A DNA stretch of 64,000 nt from IMCC2047 sp041395865 (GTDB taxonomy: Bacteria > Pseudomonadota > Gammaproteobacteria > Pseudomonadales > IMCC2047): assembly GCA_041395865.1 (NCBI GenBank), contig JAWKZQ010000012.1:1-64000 (forward strand), in the 5' to 3' direction. A program made the translations under genes and the position numbers. Positions 8,773 through 16,738 of the stretch are shown here, piece after piece; position 1 is the first letter of the stretch; each line of letters opens with the position of its first letter. The notes below the pieces were generated by a model that made no database searches, was not told the origin of the DNA, and worked only from the letters and a program-made list of their open reading frames with translations.

Positions 8773-9762
8773 GTGCGCAACAGTTCCAACCTAATCAAGA
8801 GCATTCTCGGTGAATGCGATGCCATCAAAAATATCTGCCAGCAAATCCAACAAATTGCACCGACTAATTGCACCGTGCTGATCTCCGGGGCTACCGGCAG
8901 CGGGAAAGGGTTTGTCGCACAAAATATTTTTGACACCAGCGGACGTACGGAAAAGCCCTTCATCAACATCAATTGCGCCACCCCGCCAGAAACCGCGATT
9001 GAAGCCGAAATTTTTGGCCATCATCGAAAATCCCTGCTGGCACACCATGAACCCAACCTGGAGCAACTAAAGACCATCAACGGAGGCACCCTGCTGATTG
9101 ACGAAATCAGCGAACTCCCCCCCGAATGCCAGGCCTACTTCCTGGAGGTTCTGGAACTACTGGAAAAGAAGAGCCTGATGGGAGAAGAACCCATTGACGT
9201 CCGCCTGATTGTGACCAGCCAACATGACCTGAAAAGCCTGGCGCAACAAAACCGCTTCAATCAACGCCTCTATTACCACCTCAATATTTTCCCTATCGTC
9301 ATCCCCCCGCTACGCGATCGTGGCGAAGACAGAGTCAAAATTGCCGAAGAGCTTCTGCATCTCGCCTGCAAAAAATACGGCAAAAATATCAGCGGTTTCT
9401 CGGCAGACGCCGTCAACGCTATCAACACGCACCACTGGCCCGGCAATTACCGGGAATTGCGTAACACGATCGAACGCGCTGTTGTGTTGACTCAGGGTGA
9501 ATTCCTGAATGCCAGCCAACTGGTCATCGAAAACAGCTCACCCCAAAGCAGTCCGGAAATTAAAACCGCAGACGCTGCGCCAGTCGCCGACGGCCAGGAA
9601 CTGTCTCTGGAAGATTATTTCCAGCACTACGTCCTTGAGCACCAGGGGCAAATGACGGAAACAGAGCTGGCCAAAAAGCTCGGCATCAGTCGAAAATGCC
9701 TCTGGGAGCGCCGCCAGAAATACGGGATTCCTCGCCAAAAAAACGGCGCACAAACCAACTAA
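8773..9762 (+). CDS. orphan AAA+ bacterial enhancer-binding-like protein, no receiver domain
   Basis: A 329-residue relative of NtrC/CbrB-type activators, starting with GTG. It has the AAA+ domain and a C-terminal Fis-type helix-turn-helix (TETELAKKLGISRKCLWERR) but no receiver domain. Walker A is GATGSGKG (39-46) and Walker B TLLIDEI. The sigma54-contact GAFTGA loop is replaced by RKSLLAH (about 85-91). The arginine-finger segment usually reading FREDLYYRLN is FNQRLYYHLN, losing the conserved Arg positions. LRDR and WPGNYRELRN are kept. It lies between gluQ and pcnB, where Pseudomonas has cbrA-cbrB; no CbrA kinase is present. It probably binds DNA but may not activate sigma54. Confidence 0.85.
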   Translation: MRNSSNLIKSILGECDAIKNICQQIQQIAPTNCTVLISGATGSGKGFVAQNIFDTSGRTEKPFININCATPPETAIEAEIFGHHRKSLLAHHEPNLEQLKTINGGTLLIDEISELPPECQAYFLEVLELLEKKSLMGEEPIDVRLIVTSQHDLKSLAQQNRFNQRLYYHLNIFPIVIPPLRDRGEDRVKIAEELLHLACKKYGKNISGFSADAVNAINTHHWPGNYRELRNTIERAVVLTQGEFLNASQLVIENSSPQSSPEIKTADAAPVADGQELSLEDYFQHYVLEHQGQMTETELAKKLGISRKCLWERRQKYGIPRQKNGAQTN

Positions 9763-9835
9763 CAAACAGCCAGCGCAACCCTCCATTCGCTAAAATCGCC
9801 CAAAAAAGTGGCAAAAACCGTGTTTTTTGCGCTTT

Positions 9836-9871
9836 TTGACTGTTGCATTGGAACAAATAGATGCTTATGAT
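9836..9871 (+). promoter_or_regulatory. possible promoter region of the 9.87-10.04 kb small RNA
   Basis: TTGACT (9836-9841), TTGCAT (9844-9849) and TATGAT (9866-9871) lie just before the A-rich segment. TTGCAT to TATGAT is spaced 16 bp, a passable sigma70 arrangement. A sigma54-like GG...GC pair is present but spaced 11 instead of 10. A near-palindrome GCAAAAAC...GTTTTTTGC (about 9810-9830) lies upstream and could be a binding site. Confidence 0.35.
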
Positions 9872-10038
9872 CAGTCACAGCTTGCAGCCAACAGAACAAG
9901 AATAAGCACGAAATTACGTGTGGGGGGAAACGGCGCGCTGCCCATTACAGGAACAAAAAACAAAAAATCCTGAATGCGCAGGCAAGCAATCTTAATCAAG
10001 ACAAAAGCTTTAGGAGGCTTTCCTAAAGCTTTTTTTTT
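9872..10038 (+). ncRNA. candidate A-rich small RNA at the CrcZ position
   Basis: The 400 bp between the AAA+ gene and pcnB holds no gene but ends in a strong intrinsic terminator (10004-10038). The segment before it carries AAnAAnAA motifs (AACAAGAA near 9895 and AACAAAAA near 9953), which bind Hfq-Crc in Pseudomonas CrcZ/CrcY. In Pseudomonas, CrcZ lies between cbrB and pcnB and sequesters Hfq/Crc; the location and motif type agree. The candidate, about 165 nt, is much shorter than CrcZ (about 400 nt). The 5' end is a guess. Position and terminator are seen; function is inferred. Confidence 0.5.
10004..10038 (+). terminator. intrinsic terminator before pcnB
   Basis: AAAGCTTTAGGA (10004-10015) pairs perfectly with 10021-10032 around GGCTT, followed by a run of T. 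It ends transcription about 120 bp before pcnB and defines the 3' end of the candidate small RNA. Confidence 0.9.
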
Positions 10039-10161
10039 GCCGGATTAAAACCCTCCCCGCCAGCCTGCAAAACACTTGCGCTTTAATCGTGAGCTGATAA
10101 CAATAACCGCCTTACCCGGTATCACCGAGCATAACTTAGGCCATTGCAATCCCTTTAACTG

Positions 10162-11460
10162 ATGCAAACAAACAACAACGACCCGGTTAGCATTCCACCC
10201 AGCCGGCATCAGATTGACACCCACGCGATCAATCGCCATGCGATTTCTGCCGTTCAAACATTGCTCGACGCAGGCTTCCAGGCCTACCTGGTAGGCGGCT
10301 GTATTCGCGATTTGTTGCTGGGCCTCAAGCCAAAAGATTTCGATATCAGTACCAACGCCCGCCCGGAAGATATCCTCAAGCTGTTTAAGCGGGCTCGGAT
10401 CATTGGCCGCCGCTTCCGCATCGTGCATGTCTACTTTGGCCGAGAAATGCTTGAAATCACCACCTTTCGCGGCCACCACCCGGAGGACGGCGAGCACCCC
10501 CATGCCTCGCAAAGCGAAAGCGGCCAATTATTACGTGACAACATCTATGGCACGGCCAGTGAAGACGCCCTGCGGCGCGACTTTACCGCCAACGCCCTTT
10601 ACTACGATATTAACGACGGCTGCGTTCTGGACTACGCCAAGGGTTACGAGGATATTCAACGACGCACCCTGCGCATCATCGGCGACCCGGAAAAACGTTA
10701 CCGTGAAGACCCGGTAAGAATGCTTCGCGCCCTGCGCTTCGCCGGCAAGCTCGATTTCGAACTGGAACAACAAACCGCAGCCCCGATACGCGAACTGGCC
10801 GATTTGCTTAGCAATATTCCTCCGGCCCGTTTGTTTGACGAATCCTTAAAGGTTTTCCTATCCGGCTACGGCAGCAAAACCCTGCCCTTACTGCGCGAGT
10901 ACGGCATCTTTGAACAGCTATACCCGTTTACAAAGCTGGACAACAGTCTTTATTCCCGCATGGTAGAACAGGCGCTGGCGAACACTGATCAACGCCTCGC
11001 AATCGGTAAAGGCGTAACGCCCGCCTTCTTTTACGCCGTCGTACTCTGGCCGCCGCTACAGGAAGCACTGACCCATCACCAGCAATCCGGAATGCCCGAA
11101 GCCCCTGCACTGCACCGCGCGGCGCAAGAGGTCATCAGTGCGCAACTGACGCGCACCTCCATTCCGCGCCGCTTTTCATTACCGATGAAAGAGATCTGGG
11201 ATTTTCAGCTGCGCTTGCCCCGCCGTCATGGCAAACGCGCAGATAAGCTGCTGCACCACCCGCGTTTCCGGGCTGCTTACGACTTCCTTCTGCTGCGCGA
11301 GCAATGCGGCGAACAATGCGACGGGCTGGGACAGTGGTGGACCGAGTACCAAGCCGCCGACCGCAGCGGCAAACACGAGATGATCAAGGCACTTAGCAGC
11401 AACGATAAGCCTAACCGCCGCCGTCGCAGAAAGCCTCGCACCCGGAGAAGCAATACGTGA
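10162..11460 (+). CDS. pcnB: poly(A) polymerase I
   Basis: Adds 3' poly(A) tails that promote RNA decay. It is 432 residues long. The nucleotidyltransferase core shows LVGGCIRDLLLG, the KDFDIST catalytic aspartates and RRDFTANALYYD. The C-terminus is strongly basic (KPNRRRRRKPRTRR), as in E. coli PcnB. No good Shine-Dalgarno sequence precedes the ATG. The first codons contain AACAACAA (10171-10178), an Hfq/Crc-type motif. Its GTGA stop overlaps the folK start by 4 nt. Confidence 0.93.
   Translation: MQTNNNDPVSIPPSRHQIDTHAINRHAISAVQTLLDAGFQAYLVGGCIRDLLLGLKPKDFDISTNARPEDILKLFKRARIIGRRFRIVHVYFGREMLEITTFRGHHPEDGEHPHASQSESGQLLRDNIYGTASEDALRRDFTANALYYDINDGCVLDYAKGYEDIQRRTLRIIGDPEKRYREDPVRMLRALRFAGKLDFELEQQTAAPIRELADLLSNIPPARLFDESLKVFLSGYGSKTLPLLREYGIFEQLYPFTKLDNSLYSRMVEQALANTDQRLAIGKGVTPAFFYAVVLWPPLQEALTHHQQSGMPEAPALHRAAQEVISAQLTRTSIPRRFSLPMKEIWDFQLRLPRRHGKRADKLLHHPRFRAAYDFLLLREQCGEQCDGLGQWWTEYQAADRSGKHEMIKALSSNDKPNRRRRRKPRTRRSNT
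10171..10178 (+). promoter_or_regulatory. AACAACAA motif at pcnB translation start
   Basis: AACAACAA is a perfect AAnAAnAA motif within the first six codons of pcnB, where Hfq-Crc binding would block initiation. It lies 140 bp after a small-RNA candidate carrying the same motif class. The regulatory meaning is inferred. Confidence 0.35.
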
Positions 11461-11981
11461 ACACGCCAGCAAGCACTTGCGTCTACATCGGTATCGGCAG
11501 CAACCTGGAAAACCCGCTTGCCCAGTTACAAGCGGCTATCGCCGCTTTACGCGAGATTCCCCTGACCTCGCTCCGCCAGCTGTCCAACATCTACCAGACC
11601 GCACCAATTGGCCCTGCCGGCCAGCCGGATTACACCAATGCCGCCGCATTGCTGGAGACGGAGCTAACGCCCGAAGCATTGCTTGACGAACTGCAGCGTA
11701 TCGAAAACAACCAGGGGCGCGTCCGCACCGTGCGCTGGGGGCCGCGAACACTCGACCTTGATATTCTCCTCTACGGCAATATGTCGATTCACACCGAGCG
11801 TCTTACGGTGCCCCATATCGAAATGGAAAACCGTAACTTTGTGCTCATCCCCTTAATGGACATTAGCCCTGCACTTGTGCTGCCAAACGGCAAAGCCCTT
11901 AAAAAAGCAGCCGAACTTGCCGGCAACAAGGGCATCAAGCTTGTCATGACCGCCGAACAGCTGGCGGCCAGCCCTGACTAA
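11457..11981 (+). CDS. folK: 6-hydroxymethyl-dihydropterin pyrophosphokinase
   Basis: Transfers pyrophosphate from ATP to 6-hydroxymethyl-dihydropterin in folate synthesis, feeding FolP (also in this window at 50 kb). It is 174 residues, with GTG start overlapping the pcnB stop by 4 nt (translational coupling). Family signatures: YIGIGSNLENP near the N-terminus and RWGPRTLDLDILLYG with the metal-binding aspartates. The order pcnB-folK-panB is standard. Confidence 0.95.
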   Translation: MNTPASTCVYIGIGSNLENPLAQLQAAIAALREIPLTSLRQLSNIYQTAPIGPAGQPDYTNAAALLETELTPEALLDELQRIENNQGRVRTVRWGPRTLDLDILLYGNMSIHTERLTVPHIEMENRNFVLIPLMDISPALVLPNGKALKKAAELAGNKGIKLVMTAEQLAASPD

Positions 11982-11984
11982 AGC

Positions 11985-12013
11985 TTGTTCATACCCCCCC
12001 TACTCTTTACAAT
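11985..12013 (+). promoter_or_regulatory. sigma70 promoter for panB-panC
   Basis: TTGTTC (11985-11990) and TACAAT (12008-12013) are separated by 17 bp, about 60 bp upstream of panB. So panBC can be transcribed apart from pcnB-folK. Confidence 0.6.
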
Positions 12014-12072
12014 ACGCGCGAATTGGCGCCGGACCAGGTGCGACCGGCCGAACCTACAGAGCCTGAGCATTC

Positions 12073-12867
12073 ATGAGCAAAATCACTTTATCGACCCTGA
12101 AACGCTGCAAGGCTGAGGGCAAGAAATTTGTCGCGCTAACCAGCTACGATGCCAGTTTCGCGCAGATCAGCGATGAAGCCGGCATCGAAGTCCTGCTGGT
12201 GGGCGACTCGCTGGGCAATGTCATCCAAGGCCACGAAAGCACGGTTCCAGTCACCATTGACCAGATGGTCTACCACATCCAAGCGGTGGCCAGAGGCAAC
12301 AAAGGCGCACTGATTATCGCCGATATGCCCTACATGACCTACACTTCCGAAACCGCCGCCCTGGAAAACGCAACCCACCTGATGCAGGCCGGCGCGCATA
12401 TCATCAAGCTGGAAGGCGGCGCCTGGTTAAGCCCAATCATCAAACGCCTGACAGAATGCGGCATCCCCGTCTGCGGCCACCTTGGCTTAACCCCCCAATC
12501 GGTCGACAAACTTGGCGGTTACAGGGTTCAAGGTACCGACCAGCAAAGCGCTGACAACCTTAAAAGCGATGCACTGGCGCTCCAGGCTGCCGGTGCCGAC
12601 CTGCTGGTACTGGAATGTATTCCGGCAAAACTGGCCGCAGAAATCACGCCTCAACTGTCGATACCCACCATCGGCATCGGCGCTGGAGCTGGCACCGATG
12701 CGCAGGTTATGGTGCTTCACGATATTCTGGGTCTGAATACCCGGCCAACCCCCAAATTCGTCAAAAATTTCCTGGCGGATTCCGGCAGCATTGAAGCAGC
12801 CATTGCTGCGTACGCCGAAGCCGTTAGGAACGGCGCTTTCCCCGCCCCCGAACATTGTTACAACTAA
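12073..12867 (+). CDS. panB: 3-methyl-2-oxobutanoate hydroxymethyltransferase
   Basis: First committed step of pantothenate synthesis: adds hydroxymethyl from methylene-tetrahydrofolate to alpha-ketoisovalerate. It is 264 residues, the usual length. Motifs: LTSYDASFAQISDEAGIEVL, the metal-binding VGDSLGNVIQG, and the GHLGLTPQSV segment. It sits directly before panC. Confidence 0.96.
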   Translation: MSKITLSTLKRCKAEGKKFVALTSYDASFAQISDEAGIEVLLVGDSLGNVIQGHESTVPVTIDQMVYHIQAVARGNKGALIIADMPYMTYTSETAALENATHLMQAGAHIIKLEGGAWLSPIIKRLTECGIPVCGHLGLTPQSVDKLGGYRVQGTDQQSADNLKSDALALQAAGADLLVLECIPAKLAAEITPQLSIPTIGIGAGAGTDAQVMVLHDILGLNTRPTPKFVKNFLADSGSIEAAIAAYAEAVRNGAFPAPEHCYN

Positions 12868-12880
12868 TCAGCCATACATC

Positions 12881-13729
12881 ATGCAAACCCTGACGACCAT
12901 CGCAGAAATACGTGCCGCACTGGCAACTGAGCGCCAACTGGGCAACAGCATCAGCTTTGTACCCACCATGGGCAACCTGCATGCTGGTCACATGGCTTTG
13001 GTGGAATACGCAACGAACCATTCCGATTGCACCGTTGCCAGCATCTTCGTCAACCCCATGCAGTTTTCTCAAAATGAGGATCTGGACGCCTACCCCCGCA
13101 CCCTGGAGGATGACCAGAAACTACTGGAAAAGCGTGGCGTAAAATACCTCTTTGCCCCCACCGCGAGGGAAATGTATCCGCAGGGCGTCAGCACCCAGGT
13201 ACAGATTCCGGTACTCTCAAACCTTTACTGCGGAGCCAGCCGACCCGGTCATTTCACCGGCGTGGCTACTATCTGCACCAAGCTGTTCAACATTGTGCAG
13301 CCGGATATCGCTGTTTTTGGCGAGAAGGATTTTCAACAGCTGACGATTATTCGCCACATGGTGCGCGACCTGTGCATCCCTGTGGAAATTATCGGCGTAC
13401 AAACCGGTCGCGCAACGGACGGCCTGGCGCTAAGCTCTCGCAACGGTTACTTGAGCGAGCAAGAAAGGCAAGTTGCACCTGCGCTATACCAGGCCCTGCT
13501 TGACGCCGCCAGCAAAATCCAGGCGGGCGAACGCAACTACGCCGAGGTGGAAGCCGTTGCCAACCAACAACTCGAGCAATCAGGCTTCAAACCCGACTAT
13601 TTCCATGTTGTTAATCGCGAAACGCTGGACACCGCCAACCTGAACGACAAAGAACTGGTTATTCTGGCCGCTGCTCAGCTGGGAAAAGCACGGTTAATTG
13701 ATAATATTTTTATCGATCTGCACGCCTGA
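12881..13729 (+). CDS. panC: pantothenate synthetase
   Basis: Joins pantoate and beta-alanine using ATP. The start at 12881, 13 nt after the panB stop, gives 282 residues and places FVPTMGNLHAGHMALV (HxGH adenylation motif) at the usual distance; the longer frame runs inside panB. Further signatures are FVNPMQFSQNEDL and the VFGEKDFQQL loop. No clear Shine-Dalgarno sequence is seen, so coupling to panB is likely. No panD is seen nearby. Confidence 0.95.
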   Translation: MQTLTTIAEIRAALATERQLGNSISFVPTMGNLHAGHMALVEYATNHSDCTVASIFVNPMQFSQNEDLDAYPRTLEDDQKLLEKRGVKYLFAPTAREMYPQGVSTQVQIPVLSNLYCGASRPGHFTGVATICTKLFNIVQPDIAVFGEKDFQQLTIIRHMVRDLCIPVEIIGVQTGRATDGLALSSRNGYLSEQERQVAPALYQALLDAASKIQAGERNYAEVEAVANQQLEQSGFKPDYFHVVNRETLDTANLNDKELVILAAAQLGKARLIDNIFIDLHA

Positions 13730-13884
13730 TTCCTGTCGGCCAATAATCAATATGCCCCCGGCAGGTAAGCCCCCTTCCCTGCAACCCGTTGGTACAGCGC
13801 TTCCTGGATACCTCGAAATAACATCGATGGATTCGCGCCCCGCCCATCATATGTATTATGAATGACGGGAATCCATTTCATTTA

Positions 13885-13913
13885 TTGCGTCAATAAAACT
13901 TCTCCCGTAGAAT
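13885..13913 (+). promoter_or_regulatory. sigma70 promoter for isocitrate lyase
   Basis: TTGCGT (13885-13890) and TAGAAT (13908-13913) have 17-bp spacing, 79 bp before the start codon. The rest of the 262-bp panC-aceA gap shows only a small fragment of the dispersed repeat (near 13862). Confidence 0.65.
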
Positions 13914-13991
13914 ACGCGCCAGCTCAAGTGGGGCAAATCCCTTTTACCCTGACAGCTTGATTTTTTAACCCTAACGAAGGTAGGAACGACC

Positions 13992-15587
13992 ATGTCAACT
14001 TACGCTGAAGATATTAAAAGCCTGACTGCTGTAAAAGAAGCAGCTGGCAGCTCCTGGGATGCTATCAACCCAGAATCAGCCGCTCGTATGCGCGCTCAGA
14101 ACCGTTTCAAAACTGGTCTGGAAATCGCCCAGTACACAGCTAACATCATGCGCGCCGATATGGCTGAGTTTGATAAAGACAAAACCAAATACACGCAATC
14201 CCTGGGTTGCTGGCACGGTTTTGTAGGTCAGCAAAAACTGATCTCTATCAAAAAGCACTTCGGCACCACTAAGCGTAAGTACCTGTACCTGTCCGGCTGG
14301 ATGGTAGCTGCACTGCGTTCCGACTTCGGTCCTCTGCCTGACCAATCTATGCACGAAAAAACAGCCGTTGCCGGCCTGGTAGAAGAGCTGTACACCTTCC
14401 TGCGCCAAGCTGACGCGCGCGAACTGGGTGGTCTGTTCCGTGAGCTGGACAAAGCCCGCGAAGCGGGTGATTCTGCTAAAGAAGCTGACATCCTGTCTCA
14501 AATCGACAACTACGAAACTCACATCGTACCTATCGTAGCTGACATCGACGCTGGTTTCGGTAACGCTGAAGCGACTTACCTGATGGCTAAGCAAATGATC
14601 GAAGCCGGTGCTTGTGCACTGCAGATCGAAAACCAGGTTGCCGACGAAAAGCAATGTGGTCACCAGGACGGTAAAGTAACTGTTCCTCACGCTGACTTCC
14701 ACGGCAAGATCCGCGCGCTGCGTTACGCTTTCCTTGAGCTGGGCATCGACAACGGTATCATCGTTGCACGTACCGACTCTGAAGGCGCTGGCCTGACTAA
14801 AGAAATCGCCGTTGTTAAAGAGCCAGGCGACCAAGGCGACGTTTACAACTCATTCCTGGATGTTGAAGAAGTCTCTCCAGAAAACACTGCTGAAGGCGAC
14901 GTACTGATCAGCCGTAACGGCAAACTGGTTCGTCCTAAGCGCCTGCCTTCTGGTCTGTACCAATTCCGTGCTGGCACTGGCCACGAGCGTTGCGTATTTG
15001 ACTGCATCGAAGCCATCAATGCTGGCGCTGACCTGCTGTGGATCGAAACTGCCGTTCCAACTGTCCACGAAATTAAGGGCATGATGGATCAAGTTCGTGA
15101 AGTTCACCCCGATGCGAAACTGGTTTACAACAACTCGCCATCTTTCAACTGGACGCTGAACTTCCGCCAGCAAACTTACGATGCGTGGGCTGCTGAAGGT
15201 AAAGACGTTTCTGGTTACGACCGTGCCAACCTGATGTCTGCTGACTACGACGACTCCGAACTGTCTGCAGCTGCTGACGCTCGCGTTCGCACCTTCCAGG
15301 CTGATACTGCTCGCGAAGCGAACGTATTCCACCACCTGATCACTCTGCCGACTTATCACACAACTGCGCTGTCTGTTGATAACCTGGCTAAAGAGTACTT
15401 CGGTGACGCTGGTATGCTGGGTTATGTTGAAGGCGTTCAGCGTAAAGAGATCCGTCAAGGCATCGCTTGCGTTAAGCACCAAAACATGGCCGGCTCCGAC
15501 ATGGGCGACGACCACAAAGAATACTTTGCTGGTGAGAACGCTCTGAAAGCCGGTGGCGCTAAAAACACTTCTAACCAGTTCAGCTAA
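13992..15587 (+). CDS. aceA: isocitrate lyase (Pseudomonas-type, 531 residues)
   Basis: Splits isocitrate to glyoxylate and succinate in the glyoxylate shunt, needed for growth on acetate and fatty acids. The length equals that of the P. aeruginosa subfamily, longer than E. coli AceA (434). The active-site signature reads EKQCGHQDGK, the variant expected for this subfamily. A strong ribosome site (AAGGTAGGAACGACC) and codon choice biased toward CTG, GCT, GGT and CGT suggest high expression. It is flanked by a good promoter and a strong terminator, so it is a single-gene unit. No malate synthase or IDH kinase is nearby. Confidence 0.95.
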   Translation: MSTYAEDIKSLTAVKEAAGSSWDAINPESAARMRAQNRFKTGLEIAQYTANIMRADMAEFDKDKTKYTQSLGCWHGFVGQQKLISIKKHFGTTKRKYLYLSGWMVAALRSDFGPLPDQSMHEKTAVAGLVEELYTFLRQADARELGGLFRELDKAREAGDSAKEADILSQIDNYETHIVPIVADIDAGFGNAEATYLMAKQMIEAGACALQIENQVADEKQCGHQDGKVTVPHADFHGKIRALRYAFLELGIDNGIIVARTDSEGAGLTKEIAVVKEPGDQGDVYNSFLDVEEVSPENTAEGDVLISRNGKLVRPKRLPSGLYQFRAGTGHERCVFDCIEAINAGADLLWIETAVPTVHEIKGMMDQVREVHPDAKLVYNNSPSFNWTLNFRQQTYDAWAAEGKDVSGYDRANLMSADYDDSELSAAADARVRTFQADTAREANVFHHLITLPTYHTTALSVDNLAKEYFGDAGMLGYVEGVQRKEIRQGIACVKHQNMAGSDMGDDHKEYFAGENALKAGGAKNTSNQFS

Positions 15588-15608
15588 TCGAACTCGTTTT
15601 AAGCGTTT

Positions 15609-15638
15609 AAAAAAGGCGGCCTTAGGGCCGCCTTTTTT
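15609..15638 (+). terminator. terminator after aceA
   Basis: A 13-bp stem AAAAAAGGCGGCC / 15626-15638 with loop TTAG ends in six T. It lies 22 bp after the aceA stop. Confidence 0.93.
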
Positions 15639-15684
15639 GTTAGTATTTCGCCAGATAAAACAGGAAAACAAGCGAGCTATTTAC

Positions 15685-16239
15685 ATGAGCAATATTCCCG
15701 CCCACTTACAGGACATCAAAGACCTGCTGACCGAATCCGGCATCGCCACCAGCGACACCTGGTATCATGGCACCAGCTCGGCACTGCTGGACTCCATCAA
15801 GACGCAGGGTTTGAAACGCTCCGGCGACAAAGCCATGAAAGAGGCTGCCAAAAAAACAATGGCCACCATTGGCAACAGCTATACGGAAACCGTTGAGCCC
15901 GTCTTCCTGACCCAAAGCAAGGAGCTCGCCTACTACTGGGCCGAGCAGACCATCCGCGCACGCGGCGTACGCTTTGAGGGCGAAGAACAAGCCATCGTAT
16001 TGGCCGTAAAACTTCCGGAAGAACTGCAAGCAGAGGTAAAACCCGACACAGGCGCGGCCGGCCTACTAATGGTTCAAGGCAACAATTTCATCGCCGACCT
16101 CGCTGAAATATATAAAACCCATGGCTACCAGCTTCCCGACCTCGACCCGTTCAGGGCCGACCGGATGGATTACCTGAACAAACTGGGCATGGCTTACATC
16201 AACCAGGATATCGACCCTCAATACCTGGACATATTGTAA
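15685..16239 (+). CDS. hypothetical protein with ADP-ribosyltransferase-like motifs
   Basis: A 184-residue protein of no family I can name. The ATG at 15685 is used because the longer frame runs back through the aceA terminator. WYHGTSSALLDSIKTQGL (residues 26-43) resembles the H-G-T strand-helix of the PARP/Tpt1/Arr-like ADP-ribosyltransferase fold. VFLTQSKELAYYWAEQ (73-88) resembles the second motif, where a Tyr/Thr strand is followed by an A..yA helix. The third, catalytic position is not evident. No signal peptide. It has its own terminator and sits alone between aceA and a membrane protein. The fold call is moderate; activity is unknown. Confidence 0.6.
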   Translation: MSNIPAHLQDIKDLLTESGIATSDTWYHGTSSALLDSIKTQGLKRSGDKAMKEAAKKTMATIGNSYTETVEPVFLTQSKELAYYWAEQTIRARGVRFEGEEQAIVLAVKLPEELQAEVKPDTGAAGLLMVQGNNFIADLAEIYKTHGYQLPDLDPFRADRMDYLNKLGMAYINQDIDPQYLDIL

Positions 16240-16254
16240 AAACCCCAAGACGGC

Positions 16255-16282
16255 AAAAAGGCGGACCATGTCCGCCTTTTTT
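16255..16282. terminator. bidirectional terminator
   Basis: AAAAAGGCGGAC (16255-16266) pairs with 16270-16281 around a CAT loop, with A and T tracts on both sides. It can serve the plus-strand gene ending at 16239 and the convergent minus-strand gene ending at 16299. Confidence 0.9.
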
Positions 16283-16298
16283 ATACCCAGGAACACCT

Positions 16299-16634
16299 TC
16301 ATAGCAGGTTATGAATCACCGCCACCGCGTTCAACAGCACCAGCAGCAGCAACACCGCACGCGCTAGCTTTTTACTCAGGCAAACAAATCCAATTGCTGC
16401 AACAACCTGCAGGGATTTACCCAACAGCACGCCGGTATAAACACCGAACTGCTCAACCAACCAGCGAACCACCTTATTTGCCTCGGTATGAACCCCGTCC
16501 GAAAACATAAAATTCAGCGTCGAAAAATAGTCCAACACGACGGTCAGCAGTAACAAGAACCACAACCACCGGTGCTGCTGCAAACTGAATTTTAAGTTAG
16601 CCTTTAACCCGACTTTTTCATCAAGAATGTGCAC
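16299..16634 (-). CDS. small integral membrane protein
   Basis: 111 residues with about three hydrophobic helices (roughly 23-43, 64-85 and 90-110). The segment DYFSTLNFMFSDGVHTEAN followed by VVRWLVEQFGVYTGVLLGK resembles the D-x-x-S-T and E-x-N pattern of DUF5658-type small membrane proteins; this is a weak family guess from memory. Function unknown. Convergent with the preceding gene across a shared terminator. Confidence 0.65.
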   Translation of the reverse strand: MHILDEKVGLKANLKFSLQQHRWLWFLLLLTVVLDYFSTLNFMFSDGVHTEANKVVRWLVEQFGVYTGVLLGKSLQVVAAIGFVCLSKKLARAVLLLLVLLNAVAVIHNLL

Positions 16635-16738
16635 GGCGATTCCAGCCTGTACCGAACTCTGCTAACACGCTAGCAACCATGACAATTGAAAGGGGCAGCA
16701 ATCCCCTCCTTTTTTGCGCTCAGACGACGTCAGGAAGA

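Noticed and set aside
9850..9864. Sigma54 promoter (GG...GC) upstream of the CrcZ-position RNA
   Set aside because: The GG-to-GC distance is 11 instead of 10 and flanking consensus is poor.
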